Origin: Hsuehochloa calcarea
Lineage: Eukaryota; Streptophyta; Magnoliopsida; Poales; Poaceae
DNA: 64,000 nucleotides
Reading direction: 5' to 3'
Assembly (NCBI GenBank): GCA_036346395.1
Contig: CM070601.1
Span: forward strand, 16,861,763 to 16,925,762
Shown: positions 45,919 through 57,862 of the stretch, piece after piece
Numbering within the stretch: position 1 is the first letter of the stretch
How the letters are laid out: each line of letters opens with the position of its first letter
Notes under the pieces: model-generated
What the model saw: only the letters and a program-made list of their open reading frames with translations
What the model was told of the DNA's origin: nothing
Database searches by the model: none
Position numbers and translations under genes: made by a program

Positions 45919-48735
45919 TGTAACATTCCCGTTTTCAAACGATGAATAGTGTTTACTAATCGTTTTCTTTATTCAATTCATATTTGCAATTTGTAGTATT
46001 TTCAAAAAAAAATCAAACTTCTTTTAGCTCAGATTTGTGTTTCAAATCTTTTCGCGGTTTCAAAATTTCAAATTCAAATTATTTAGCGCTTTTTCGGTTT
46101 GGAGGCATTTGCAGTTTTTGCAATCCTCTCTCTCTCTCTCTCCCTTGGGCTCAGCTCACTCCCTTCTTTCCCTCCCTCTGTCCTCTAGCCCACCCGGCCG
46201 GCCCTTATTCCCCCAGTCGCCCGGCCTGCTTCCCTCTCCCTGCCTCCTGCGCGCTCTGGCCTGGCCCCTGGCTTGGCTTCCCTCGACCGCAGCTCCACTC
46301 CCGCAGCACGACTTGGCCCAGGCTCTCTCTCTCTCTCCCCCGAATCTCCCTTCTTCTACCTCCCTCCGACCCCACTGTTGACTGCTCCTCTCTCCCGTGC
46401 GTGCATACACCAGCGCCCGTCAGTGCTCCTACCACCACCGGCTCCCGTCACTCCCTCTGCCTGGTCGCAGCACACCTACCCTGCAGCCACCACTCCTCGC
46501 CCATACCTCTGTACCCAAGCTCCCCTCTCCGCCCGGTCCGAACGGCGCCACAGCAGAGAGCCCTCCTCCGCCGGACCAAGTCGCGCCATTGCCGTCGACC
46601 ACAGATCGCCGTCAGTGCCTCGCCAGCAGGACCCCGGAGTCGTCGCCACCCATGCCGTTCCCCCACCAGCTCCCCGTGCGCTCAGACGCCCATGCCGAGC
46701 TCCTCGGGACTCAGCACCTACTCCCCCTCCGGCCGCCTATAAGAGCCCGTCTGCGCCCCTTCATCTCCTCCCCCACCTCGCTCCTTCTCCTCCCTCGGAA
46801 CCACTGCCAAGCCAGCACCTCACCTGCGTCGTTTTCTCCCCGGCCGCTTCGGATTCACCCCACCGTTGCCCCGCCTCCAGGCCCCACGAGAGCCGAGGAG
46901 GCAGACCCCTCCGTCCCCTTCTTCCCCGCCACCGGCACTCTCTTCTCCACTCAATCGTCGCCGCTCCGCCAAGCCAGCCACCTCCGAGCAGCACCGGCTC
47001 CGCCCCGACCTCTCCCCCACCTCCGGCCGCCGCCCTCGCGCCCTCCTTTCCTTCCCTGCACCGCCGCTCGCCGTCACCACCACTCTTCCCGAGCCCCCTC
47101 TCTTTCTCTACACTCGGAGAGCCCGAGGCGACGCCGCCCTTATCTCCCCCTCGGCCGAGACCGACAGGTGGGCCCACCTCACTGTGTGGTGAACTCGTGG
47201 ACCGGTAGACCCAGGCCCGCGCAAATAGGCTCCGGTCCACGCCACAGTACTCGTGGGCCAGCGCCCTGTGCAAAGCCTGCCACGTGTCAGCTCCAGGATT
47301 TTCCAGCCTTTTCTGATTTCCAATCAATTGCAAATCCTGATTTAAAACTTCAAAAATCCATATCCTTTTCATATTAACCCCTAAAATTATGAATCTTTTT
47401 CCTAAAATTTTATAAAATCAAGATCTTGCTAATGGCACTGGTCTTGTTTAATTTGGAGTTCATTTGCTTGGTGATTTATATTGAATTGCTCTCTTCTTCT
47501 ATTGTGTCTTTTTCCGGTACGTCCGTCCGAGTAGGGTTCGAAGACGCGGAAGACCCCCACCTCGGACAAGCTCAAGAAGACCTAGACCCTCCCGTCTATA
47601 ACCAAGGGGAGTTAACACTTTAATCATATTGATCCCATATTTTATGCAAATTATATTCTTTTAAAGTATCAAATTGCATGTTTTAATTTCTATGCAAATG
47701 TATGTCAAACACTCTAAGGTAGTTAAATGCCTACTTTATGATTAAATAATTTTTATACAAATTCCTTGAAAGTTGAACTCCTAATATCCTTATCACCCTA
47801 GTAAATATATGGTAACCTACTAGTTATAGGTCGTACTTAAATGCCATGCTAGACTTGTTTAAGTATCGGGGTATGACCTACCCCAACTTATCATTCTTTA
47901 ATCATAACATTTATTTTGGGCAGTCATTGGGGAGAATGACTGAATTGGATATCATAATTTATTTTATACTTCTCCAAGACTCTAAAAATTTGCTAATACC
48001 CATCTGAGCGGATGGTAAGCTGGAGGGTATATGGTTGGGTGCTAATGTAGCCTCAGATATTTTTGTGGATGGCATGTGGTAAGAACCGCCAGATGATCTT
48101 AAGGAACTTACAAAATATAGTTCTATTTCAAAAACTTTTGTGGGTGGGTTGAAAAATATGCGGGGCTGACCTAGCCCTTGAATTGAATTTCCCTAGGTAT
48201 TCTTACCCGGTGTTGGTAATAGGTGGGTATGACCACCGTAAAAAAAAGCATGAGACAGAGTTTTCGATGGAGGGAACCTCTGCTGTTATTACTTATTGCA
48301 CAATTAATCTCTTTAAAAATACAATTTGGTTAAAAGTGCTAAGTAATAGGACTTTCTAATACTTGTATTTACAAATGTTACTTTACGCAAATAAAAGAAC
48401 TCGAGCCATCTTTGTTAAACTGTGCATGTATATTATTGCATCTGTTGTGTTGGCTTGCGAGCACGGTAGTTGTGCTCACCCTCGCTCTCCTCAAAACCCT
48501 TCAGATGATCTGGACCAAAGAGACTACGCCTATTATGAGGATCCAGAAGCTGATGGACAAGGATGCGATGAAGAGTAGTATATCTCTGTAGTTTAGGTCT
48601 CGTCTCAGTCTAGTAGACTTGTCGGTGCTTACGTATAACTAATATTATTTAAATCTTTAAATAATATTAGTCGTACACAAAATACTTCGATCGCTACTTG
48701 TGAAGAGATGTGCTTCATCGCCTTTTACTTCCGCT
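45919..48735 (+). repeat. Tekay/Del-like gypsy LTR, probably truncated
   Basis: Starts TGTAACATTCCCG, similar in style to the minus-strand start of the solo LTR at 31884. A very C-rich stretch (46120-47190) with CT runs follows, then an AT-rich tail containing GAAGACGCGGAAGACC at about 47540 and a 48000-48250 block typical of these LTRs. No TG...CA partner end is found; it stops near TTCCGCTGTGG at about 48735. Long Pro/Ser-rich frames in several phases between 45984 and 47377 come from base composition and are not taken as genes. Confidence 0.6.
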
Positions 48736-50150
48736 GTGGCAGGAAAAAGCGGACGAGGGCCGGCTGCAGAAAACACCTCGGACGGCGTCCGGGATTAGCG
48801 GCGGGAGGTTTAAAGTGATTTAGCGGCGGGAGGTTTGGTTCAGAGCAGAAGGCTGCCGGGTGCTTTTGGATTGGCTTGGACAGAGGAGGAGTAGATGCTG
48901 GCTGCCGGTCTTGGACGTTGAAATGACTGCACGGAGGGACACGCACGGGAAGGCGGACGCGTGCACCGGGCGCCCCAACCAGCAGTGGACTGAGCCGTGT
49001 TCTTTGCTTGACTAGAAAAAGAACATGCATGCTGTCATCTAAATTGAGATGTGTGATTTTGCATGTTGAGTCAGTAAATTAAGCTATTGTTTGCTGTTTC
49101 TTTCTACGCAATCTGGTGTGCATGCTTTTGGCTACTCTTATATATTATGTGGTGATGTGATTGATGTTACTTGGTTAGGGCTCCATGCAATAGCTGTGGC
49201 TGATATTTGCTGGTTTTGGTAATCAATAAAAAGTAGTAGCTTTTGTATGCATGCATGTAGGGATACAGTAGTGAGAGAGAGATAAGAGTTCGAAAGAAAA
49301 CTAGTCAACAAAACTAGTTTAGTTTGCACGCATATTATACATGCACAGAGAAAATAAAAACAAATAAATTGATAGTGCATTGTAGGTTAAAAACAATATT
49401 TCTATTTTTGTTTTTTTTTTTGTGTGTTCTTACTGTATTGGCAGGTTGGATAATCAAAAGCCAGTATATTTGAGGAAAAAGATTTTAATTACCACTTCCG
49501 CGCAGAGACGCAACCTTCGATGCCCATGCGGGTTTGGTTTACGTGAAAAGTCCTTTCTTTCTTTCGTTTCGTTTATTTGCGCGGGTTCGATTTTCGCGAG
49601 CACTAGTACTAATAATTTTGCGATGAAATTCGGAGGCTGCAGTGCAAGCAGAAGCGTCTGTCCCAGGGAAGGACGGGGCGAACTGGCAGATCCATCCTCG
49701 GACAGACGGACGAGCGACGAGCTGACATGGCAGTTCTGTCCCTCCTGGGATAGACGAGGGGGCGACATGGCGGCTCCGTCCCTCTTTGGGACGGATGAGG
49801 TTGCGACTTTCGTGAGAGGTGCGGACATGCCACGTGGCAGCACGACACTCGTCCGTGCCACCCAGGGACGGCGTCGAGTGTCAATTTTGCAAAAACAACT
49901 GCTACTAACGCTCCAAACAATGCAAATCCACTTTGCTTGCCTTCCACCCCCTCAGAACCACCAGGGATGGGCGCGTACTGGTCATGTCAGCGATGGTTGA
50001 TTGAGTATATATGCTCTTTCTAGAGGTAGTAGCCCTTAGCGTGATGACACTGTCATCTCCTGTCAGGTCAATGCAGAGCAAGCTACCCTTGGTAGAGGGC
50101 AAATCATACTCACTTTTTTGCCTACGAGCTCGTCACAGACCATACAATCT
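48736..50150. other. no recognisable gene
   Basis: Contains a short direct repeat (TTAGCGGCGGGAGGTTT at 48795 and 48820) and a GC-rich patch at 49640-49890 with GGGACGGA/TCCGTCCC motifs in both orientations, possibly a small DNA element whose ends I could not define. Confidence 0.35.
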
Positions 50151-50164
50151 CATCTATGTTGCAT

Positions 50165-51741
50165 TTTTTTAACAAACGGACAGAAGAGTTGCCTATTGTA
50201 TTAATAAAGTGAGATAAAAATAGAGTAAAAAAGATACAATTTCCGATACAATGGGGGACACCACAAATGGGGGAGAACCCCCTGAAACACCCCGCTACGC
50301 AACCTCACACACCAAGGCTAGGGCATACACCAACTGGCGCGATGAAACACCAACCAAACTCTTACGCACACAAGATACATCCGCAGCCAAGGGGAGGGCG
50401 ACGCCCCCCACCCCGTAAACATGATGAAGCTTTTGGTTTTCCAGCTAGACATGTAGAGGTTCACCAACAAACAATGCTTGAGAGAGAAGAGTAGAAGCAA
50501 AGGCATGAAGAACCACAATTCTACCATGGTTGAAGAACCATAGCAAGCACTCCATGCTAACAAGTCGAATAGCAAGCAACAAAATGTAGTGGGTGAAGGG
50601 AAACAACCCCTCCACTTGACGGTGACGGTGGACGACGCGCGGAAGAGAATCGATAGCTTCGATTCCTCTCCCTCTCCCACGGGGAAACCGACTGTGACCT
50701 GCCTCTAGGTCCGAAACCCACTTCTAAACATGGGGCATCCAACGGTCAGCCTGCATCTCAAGACAACGACACAAACATCAAGCGCCCAAACTCTTTGGGC
50801 CTCTTCAACGACAGGTCTGCAATAGCAGCAAGGTAGGACCTTCTCCAGTAAGCATGGCCGGACGACGGCGGATTCTAAGGGGAAGAAGGATGCGGGAAGG
50901 CTTCGGCCCCGGTGGCGAGGTAGACTTCTTGGGTGACGATGAATGATGGTGTATCCAGAGGGGCAAAGGGACAGTGACGGTTGCAGGAGGGTGATTGCGG
51001 CGGCAAATGGGGGTACCTCGTGGCCGGATTATCGTCTCGACGCTTAGCAGAGCTAGCATTTGTCAACACCATCTCGAGACACCGCTGCGATGTCGATGGC
51101 CAGTAGTAGCAGGTGGCTAGTGCCTTGAGCTCGTCTTCATCAGATCCGGTGACTCCACGTGGCTCGTCCAGATCTGACTCGATCTAGAGCCATAGGAGTC
51201 GTTGTCCCCTTCCGCAAGTGCATGCCGCAACAACATGCCCACTACCACCGCCCTTGCACCATCGTAGCACTGTTGATGTAGGTCAGGTTCTAAAGGATCC
51301 TGCCAGCCATGCCACCCAGGCCGCAAGATTCCCTCAACCGCAAGCAGCCTTCCCGAGGACCTCCTCCCTGGGTCCCTCCCGGTTGGCGTACCGCTGTCGT
51401 CGCCTGTCAAGCCAAATCTGGCTGGGGATGAGGAGAGCCGAAGCCAACGGCGATAGCATGGGCCTCAAACCAGATCCAACCGGGGGCGAGGAGAGCCGGA
51501 GCCAACGGCGATGCCTCAAGGCACCCAGATTTGTGCCCTGGGGATGGCAGGATCAACAGGAGACTTCCACTTGCTCTTGAGCTACCAAAGAAAGTCGTAG
51601 TTGGCCCCTCCAAATCGGCACATCTCTTCAGATCACAAGAGGGGGTGTCGAGGACGACAGGGGTGCTCTAGATCCGTCGGGATCCTTGGTCAATGGCGTG
51701 GCAATCCGGCAGAGCCGACAACATGGGAGAGCGGCGGCCAG
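50165..51741 (-). mobile_element. LINE-like 3' region with inverted poly(A)
   Basis: A T-run at 50166-50172 followed by AACAAACGGACAGAAGAG and TTGCCTATTGTATTAATA reads on the minus strand as a plant LINE 3' end with a short poly(A). Upstream on the minus strand there is no reverse transcriptase, only GC-rich sequence with a ~60-bp tandem duplication (GAGGAGAGCCG at 51429 and 51489). It may be a non-autonomous derivative or a transduced segment. Confidence 0.35.
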
Positions 51742-52090
51742 CACTACTACATAAAAGGTATTCACAGACGGTTCAAAAATGTCATCACAGACGGTTTTAT
51801 GAGTCGTCTGAGTTTATGGGTTAGTAATGACATAAGGTCATCACAGACGATTTTTGAACCATCTATGATGTAGAGTATCACATATGGTTATTAACTCAGA
51901 ACCGTCTGTGATAGTTGACTATCACAGACGGTTTGTAGATGAAACTGTCTGTGATAGCTTACTAGCACAGATGAATTGTAGATTAAACTGTCTGTGATAG
52001 CTGATGTATCACAGACGATTTATAGATGAAACCGTCTGTGAGAGCTGATGTATCACAGATGGTATGTCCTAAGGAACCGTCTGTAATATT
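51742..52090. repeat. CACTA terminus and subterminal repeats, element A
   Basis: CACTACTAC terminus plus about ten TCACAGACGG/CCGTCTGTGA motifs, often as close inverted pairs separated by about 10-15 bases. Homologous to 60960-61210. Confidence 0.85.
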
Positions 52091-52539
52091 CTTTTGTACT
52101 GCTAAATATATTTCTGTTTATTTGGCAAGCCTCAGGAAATGCTAGCCATGCCCTCCAAAACAAGCTGAAACACAACAAGTACATGTATACATCCAATTCA
52201 CATTCATTTTAGAAACAAGCACATCCATTTCACAAATCAAGTAACTAAAATTAACCATCCAATTCACATTCATTTTAGAAACAAGCACATCTATTTCACA
52301 AATAAATTAACTATTTATGTACATTTACACACATGTACCATTAAGTTCAATCTACATTGTGGAACTTCCCATCTGGATTTATGACCTCACGGTTCAAGAA
52401 AGCCGCAAACTATCCTTGAGTGTTTATGAGTTGGCCCTATTCCAACACAATTGTATCGATGCTCGCAACCTGTTGCTAGGAAGATTAAATCTGTGCATAT
52501 ATAAATTGATAAGTATGAAAATAATTATTACAAGATCGA

Positions 52540-52660
52540 CAAACCTGAGGATCATTGGTCATCGCGGAACCAACGAGTAGTTCCATGTTGTGGCAAACAT
52601 AGTATCCACAGCAGTTCCAGGCCAGCGGCTGCTAGTAGCACTACAAAAATAGAATTGGTT
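52540..52660 (-). pseudogene. Ulp1-like (C48) protease C-terminus
   Basis: The minus strand reads QPLAWNCCGYYVCHNMELL, matching the Q-x-x-x-x-N-x-CG-Y-Y-V-C signature around the catalytic Cys of the Ulp1-like proteases that plant CACTA elements encode. An in-frame stop precedes the Gln. The rest of the domain lies at 58212-58594, separated by the inserted LTR element. Confidence 0.7.
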
Positions 52661-52862
52661 AGTTCGAGAGGCATTACTACGAAGTGTTATATAGGATTAA
52701 TGTGTACTAGCGAATACCAAAAAATTTAGATCGTGTCGCAGGATCCTTCCCTTGCATTTCCCTCCTTTAGCAAAGTACACAGCGAACGACCGACGTGATT
52801 CCAAAAAATTAGCCTTAGCCATTGCAAAGGAAGGAAAGACTACGATACAATTATCTATTGAG

Positions 52863-53251
52863 TGTCGTAGGAGGGCACCAAGGGGTGCCCCAACCCTGGG
52901 TCGTCAGGAGCACCGGTGTGCTATCGGGGATACTGTGCATGTGTAGCCTAGTCTGTATAATGCATTTAGGCAAATGTACCTATATACCGTCTCTCTCCAC
53001 GTATTGTGAGGGTAAGAAGGGAGAGACGGTATATAGGTACATTGGCCTAAATGTGAGGGCAAGAAGGTAAATGTCCCTTCTTGCCCTTCTATATATAGAG
53101 GCATAAGGGCATGTACAAAGGGGAGGAATCCTCATTTGGGTACATAAGCAACACACTCATACATACTCTGGTTTTGGCTCCTCTCCCTTCGGTCCTCTCT
53201 CAAGATAACAAAGGTATCATGTACCCACTGTCTAATCTTTTTGCTACGACA
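52863..53251 (+). repeat. 5' LTR with snap-back palindrome
   Basis: Differs from the 3' LTR by a handful of substitutions plus one extra segment. Within it, 52963-52995 and 53021-53053 are inverted copies, 33 bp each with one mismatch. TATATATAG promoter-like sequence at about 53090. Confidence 0.9.
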
Positions 53252-53272
53252 GTTGGCGCCGTCCGTACGGAT
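53252..53272 (+). other. primer-binding site region
   Basis: GTTGGCGCCGTCCGTACGG directly after the LTR. The TGGCGCC core is shared by gypsy Tat/Athila-like elements; the priming tRNA is not identified. Confidence 0.6.
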
Positions 53273-54266
53273 CGAACAAGAAGCTACAAAAAAAAAAAAA
53301 AAAAGAAGCCAAAACCACCTTTGCTCACCACCTGAAGCCCTCGGAGTGAAAAAAAGTTCTTCAGCCGAAGGCCCAGACTACCCTCGGACCCCCTTCGCCT
53401 GCCCATCGCCACCCTTCGCATATCTCTCCCGGAGGCCCCCGCCTCGAGCTCCCCCCACCGCATTCGCGCCAGAGGGACCCTCAAGCGGCTCACTTGCTCC
53501 GGAGCACCCCCACACGAGGCCCACCTCGCTTCAGAGGCCGGCTCCCCTCTTGAGTAGGGCATCCCTCTTGCAAGGGCCCCACCTCCGCGGATCGAAGCCA
53601 GCCCCGAAGCAGCACCCGGCAAATAATGGCCCACGAAGTACACACCTACAGCCCGAAGGTCTAAATTACCTTTGGCCCACCTTCGATCATCACCCGAAGC
53701 ACTTGACGCGTACGCACCCTCAGCGCAAAGGGCCAAATGGCCCACCCTTATTGTGCTCGAGGCAGTCAGGCCTGCTTCGAGTGGCAGGTGAGTACCCAAC
53801 GCCTCTGCTTTAAAGGGCAAAAACATTTTCCCTACTAGCCCCAGGATTCGAACTTAGAATCGGAAGCAAAGCTAGCAGGTAAGGTTGCCTCGGCTAGCCA
53901 TTTTGTCAACAGTTCGGTTGTGCATAATAGCAGGAGCAACTACATAAATAGCTAGTGACTTCGCACGGGGTTAGGTATGGCAGTACGCCCACGTGAGGGC
54001 TAAACTTCAGGGCTACTCGGCAACTGTCATAAATGTGCTAGCATTCTAGTGTGACTGGTTATTGCTTTAATCCTCACGAAGTTAAGTTGCCAGTACTAGG
54101 TATGTATGCCATTACTTGGCATCATATTTGCTTCGAAGTGAAAAGTTTGTGCATGTTACCTCTCGAAACTTAATTTTTGGCTCAACAACAACAGTGCACA
54201 ACTCAGTGGACAAAAGTCTCACACTAAACTCACACTCGCAGATGTGATGTGCATAAACAAGACGCG

Positions 54267-55935
54267 CTCAATCGCGCAAAACTCTAGTCCCGAAAGCCCC
54301 GCCTCGGCGACTAGGGAGTCTCCCGCCTTGAGGGTCTCACCTCGGCGGAGAGACGTCTCACATCGCGCTCAATCGCGCAAAACCCTAGTCCCGAAAGCCC
54401 CGCCTCGGCGACTAGGGAGTCTCCCGCCTGAGGGCCTCACCTCGGCCGAGAGACGTCTCACATCGTACTCAATCGCGCAAAACCCTAGTCCTGAAAGCCC
54501 CGCCTCGGCGACTAGGGAGTCTCCCGCCTTGAGGGTCTCGCCTCGGCGGAGAGACGTCGCAAATCGCGCTCAATCACGCAAAACCCTAGTCCCGAAAGCC
54601 CCGCCTCGGCAACTAGGGAGTCTCCCGCCTTGAGGGCCTCACCTCGGCGGAGAGACGTCTCACATCGCGCTTAATCGCGAAAAACCCTAGTCCCGAAGAC
54701 CCCGCCTCGGCGACTTGGGAGTCTCCCGCCGTGAGGGCCTCACCTCGGCGGAGAGACGTTGCACATCGCTCTCAATCATGCAAAACCCTAGTCCCAAAGT
54801 CCCCGCCTCGGTGACTAGGGAGTCTCCCGCCATGAGGGTTTCTCCTTGCGGAGAGACGTCGCACATTGCGCTCAATCGTGCAAAACCCTAGTCCCGAAGG
54901 CCCCGCCTCGGCGAATAGGGAGTCTCCCGCCATGAGGGTCTCGCCTCGGCGGAGACACGTCGCACATTGCGCTCAATCGCGCAAAACCCTAGTCCCGAAG
55001 GCCCCACCTCGGCGACTAGGGAGTCTCCCGCCTTGAGGGTCTCGCCTCGGCGGAGAGACGTCGTAAATCACGCTCAATCGCGCAAAACCCTAGTCCCGAA
55101 AGCCCCGCCTCGGCGACTAGGGAGTCTCCTGCCTTGAGGGCCTCACATCGGCGGAGAGACATCGCACATCGCGCTCAATCGTGCAAAAGCCTAGTCCCGA
55201 AGGCCCCGCCTCGGCGACTAGGGAGTCTCCCGCCATGAGGGTCTCGCCTCGGTGGAGAGACGTCGCACATCGCGCTCAATCGCGTAAAACCCTAGTCCCG
55301 AAGGCCCTGCCTCGGTGACTAGGGAGTCTCCCGCCATGAGGGTCTCGCCTCGGCGGAGAGACGTCGCACATCGCGCTCAATCGCGCAAAACCTAGTCCCG
55401 AAGGCCCCACCTCGACGACTAGGGAGTCTCCGGCCTTGAGGGTCTCGCCTCGGTGGAGAGACGTCGCAAATCGCGCTCAATCGCGCAAAACCCTAGTCCC
55501 CAAAGCCCCGCCTTGGCGACTAGGGAGTCTCCCGCCTTGAGGGCCTCACCTCGGCGGAGAGACGTCTCACATCGCGCTCAATCGCGCAAAACCCTAGTCC
55601 CGAAAGCCCCGCCTCGGCAACTAGGGAGTCTCCCGCCTTGAGGGCCTCACCTCGGCCGAGAGACGTCTCACATCACGCTCAATCGCGCAAAACCCTAGTC
55701 CCAAAGGCTCCGCCTTGGCAACTAGGGAGTATCCCGCCTTGAGGGCCTCGCCTCGATAGAGAGACGTCGCACATCACTATCAATCGCGCAAAACCTTAGT
55801 CCCGAAGGCTCCGCCTTGGCGACTAGGGAGTATCCCGCTGTGAGGGTCTCGCATCGGCAGAGAGACGTCGCACATCGCGCTCAATCGCGCAAAACCCTAG
55901 TCCCGAAGGCTCCGCCTCGGCGAGTAGGGAGTCTA
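54267..55935. repeat. 101-bp tandem array, about 16-17 copies
   Basis: Unit starts (CTCAATCGCGCAAAACCC) fall at 54267, 54368, 54468, 54569, 54670 and onwards to 55880, spacing 100-101. Each unit contains CCTAGTCCCGAAAGCCCCGC, GACTAGGGAGTCTCCCGCC and CTCGGCGGAGAGACGTC. Units are roughly 90 percent or more alike by eye. The period is not a multiple of three, so the array is not a coding repeat. Confidence 0.95.
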
Positions 55936-56270
55936 CCTCGAAGTTGGGGGCAGCGTTCAACTTCGCCTCCCCCTTGCTTGCAGTGGGCTCCAAAGCGAGC
56001 TCAATCAAAAAAAGTATAGGGGACGGCGATAGGCTTCGCCCTCCCGTCGCTTGCAATGAGCTCCAAAGCGAGCCCAATCAAAAAAAGTATAGGGGACGGC
56101 TATTGGCTTCACCACCACCTCGAAGTTGGGGGCAGCGTTCTGCTTCGCCTCCCCATCGCTTGCAATGGGATCCAAAGCGAGCACAATAAAAAAAGTATAG
56201 GGGACGGCGATCGGCTTCGCCCTCCCCCTCGCTTGCAATGAGCCCCAAAGCAATCCCAATAAAACAAACC
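55936..56270. repeat. ~73-bp repeat, about 4 copies; further copies at 57165-57300
   Basis: Units contain CTTGCAATGAGCTCCAAAGC, CAATCAAAAAAAGTATAGGG and GACGGCGATCGGCTTCGCC. GTATAGGGG occurs at 56014, 56087, 56195 and 57228. One unit carries a 36-bp extra block (CTCGAAGTTGGGGGCAGCG). Confidence 0.85.
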
Positions 56271-56455
56271 TTCAGGCCAACCCGAGGTGCGGGTGCAAAC
56301 CACTAGGGGCAACCAAAGGGGGACAGTACCTGGCCCCCAACAGGACCGGCGCGAGCGGTCATACCAGTGAAAACCGAACACAACAAGGTACAGTGAAGGC
56401 CTCACCTCGACGCGCCGCCCACCTCGTAGGTCATGCCTCGGTATGGTAGCCCTGC

Positions 56456-57150
56456 GTCAACTTCGGCACCTCCGGAGCAACATCGGCGTCGGCAACCTCC
56501 GGCACCTCCGGAGCAACTTCGGCGTCAGCAACCTCCGGCACCACCGAGCACCTTCGGCACCTGCAGCCTTCGGAGCACCTTCGGCACCTCCGGAGCAACT
56601 TCGGCGTCGGCAACCTCCGGCACCTCCGGAGCAGGTTCGGCGTCAGCAACCTCCGGCACCACCAGAGCACCTTCGGCACCTCCGGAGCAACTTCGGCGTC
56701 GGCAACCTCCGGCACCTCCGGAGCAGGTTCGGCGTCAGCAACCTCCGGCATCACCGGAGCACCTTCGGCACCTCCGGAGCAACTTCGGCGTCAGCAACCT
56801 CCGGCACCTCTGGAGTAGCTTCGGCGTCAGCAACCTCCGGCATCACTGGAGCACCTTCGGCACCCGTAGCCTTCGGAGCACGTTCGGCAGCAACCTCCGG
56901 CACCACCGGAGCACCTTCGGCACCCGCAGCCTTCGGAGCACCTTCGGCACCTCCGGAGCAACTTCGGCGTCGGCAACCTCCGGCACCTCCGGAGCAACTT
57001 CGGCACCCGCAGCCTTCAGAGCACCTTCGACACCTACGGAGCAACTTCGGTGTCGGCAACCTCCGACACCTCCGGAGCAACTTCGGCGTCAGCAACCTCT
57101 GGCACCACCGGAGCAACTTCGGCGTCAGCAACCTCTGGGGAAACCGGAGC
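56456..57150. repeat. 36-bp tandem array, about 19 copies
   Basis: Unit of the type GGAGCAACTTCGGCGTCGGC plus AACCTCCGGCACCTCC, with variants and some deletions. Because 36 is a multiple of three, several frames on both strands stay open; those long frames are a consequence of the repeat, not evidence of a gene. Confidence 0.95.
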
Positions 57151-57359
57151 ACCTTTGGTAAAGTACGGAGATCGGCTTCGCCTCCCCCTCACTAGCAGTG
57201 GGCTCCAAAGCGAGCCCAATAAAAAAAGTATAGGGGACGGCGATCGGCTTCGCCCTCCCCCTCACTTGCAATGAGCCCCGAAGCGAGTCCCTAACGAGCC
57301 CACTCAAAAAGAAAGTGGTTACACCAGAGAAGTAATCAAATACAAGGACAAGAATACCT

Positions 57360-57850
57360 ACGCCACCACCGACCTCGAGGCTCGCCTCGTTGCCTCGACC
57401 TCGAGGCTCGCGCCTCGAGGCCCATGCCTCGGTGGCGACTCGCGCGACCGCCGCCCTCTGCCACGCTCGTCGCCTCCTCGGGCTCTAGCCTCGGTGGGCG
57501 GCCCGATCGCGCGCCGCCTCGAGGCCCATGCGTCGGCGGGGCGGCTCGCGCGACTTCGCCAAGCACAATCTCTCGCTACTCGCCGCCGCCTTGAGGCTCT
57601 AGCCTCGGTGGGGCGGCCCGACGCGCCCCCGCCGAGAGACCCATGCCTCGGCGGGGCGGCTCCGCGCCGACTTCGCCCGCACGAGCTCCACCGGGGCTCA
57701 CGGCCCGCCTCGAGGCTTCAACCTCAGCGTGGCGGCTCCCTGCGCGACGTCTCCCCGGGGTATCCCGACTCCCGAGGGTTCAGGGGCGACAGGATTCCGT
57801 CGCTCGCCCCTCGGGACCGCAGGACCAGTCCTTGCAACCTCGGACCACGC
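57360..57850. repeat. GC-rich CCTCGAGGC repeats before the 3' LTR
   Basis: Irregular units of about 90 bp with CCTCGAGGC, CCATGCCTCGG and GGGGCGGC blocks. Confidence 0.6.
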
Positions 57851-57862
57851 AGACGAGGGAGT

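Noticed and set aside
45984..47377. Pro/Ser/Arg-rich frames of up to 326 codons
   Set aside because: They fall within a C-rich LTR; two overlapping plus frames and several minus frames are open together, there is no domain, and composition explains them.
53284..53826. Overlapping ~190-codon frames on both strands just inside the LTR element
   Set aside because: No gag, protease or other domain, GC-rich spacer, and open on both strands; treated as non-coding.
54267..55935. Regular ~101-bp spacing suggesting a CRISPR-like array
   Set aside because: The whole unit is repeated with no unique spacers, and the context is a plant retrotransposon. It is an ordinary tandem array.
56433..57195. Overlapping open frames of 240-250 codons on the plus strand and 133 codons on the minus strand
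   Set aside because: They lie in a 36-bp tandem array; a period divisible by three keeps several frames open at once. Protein-like repeats here are an artefact of the DNA repeat.
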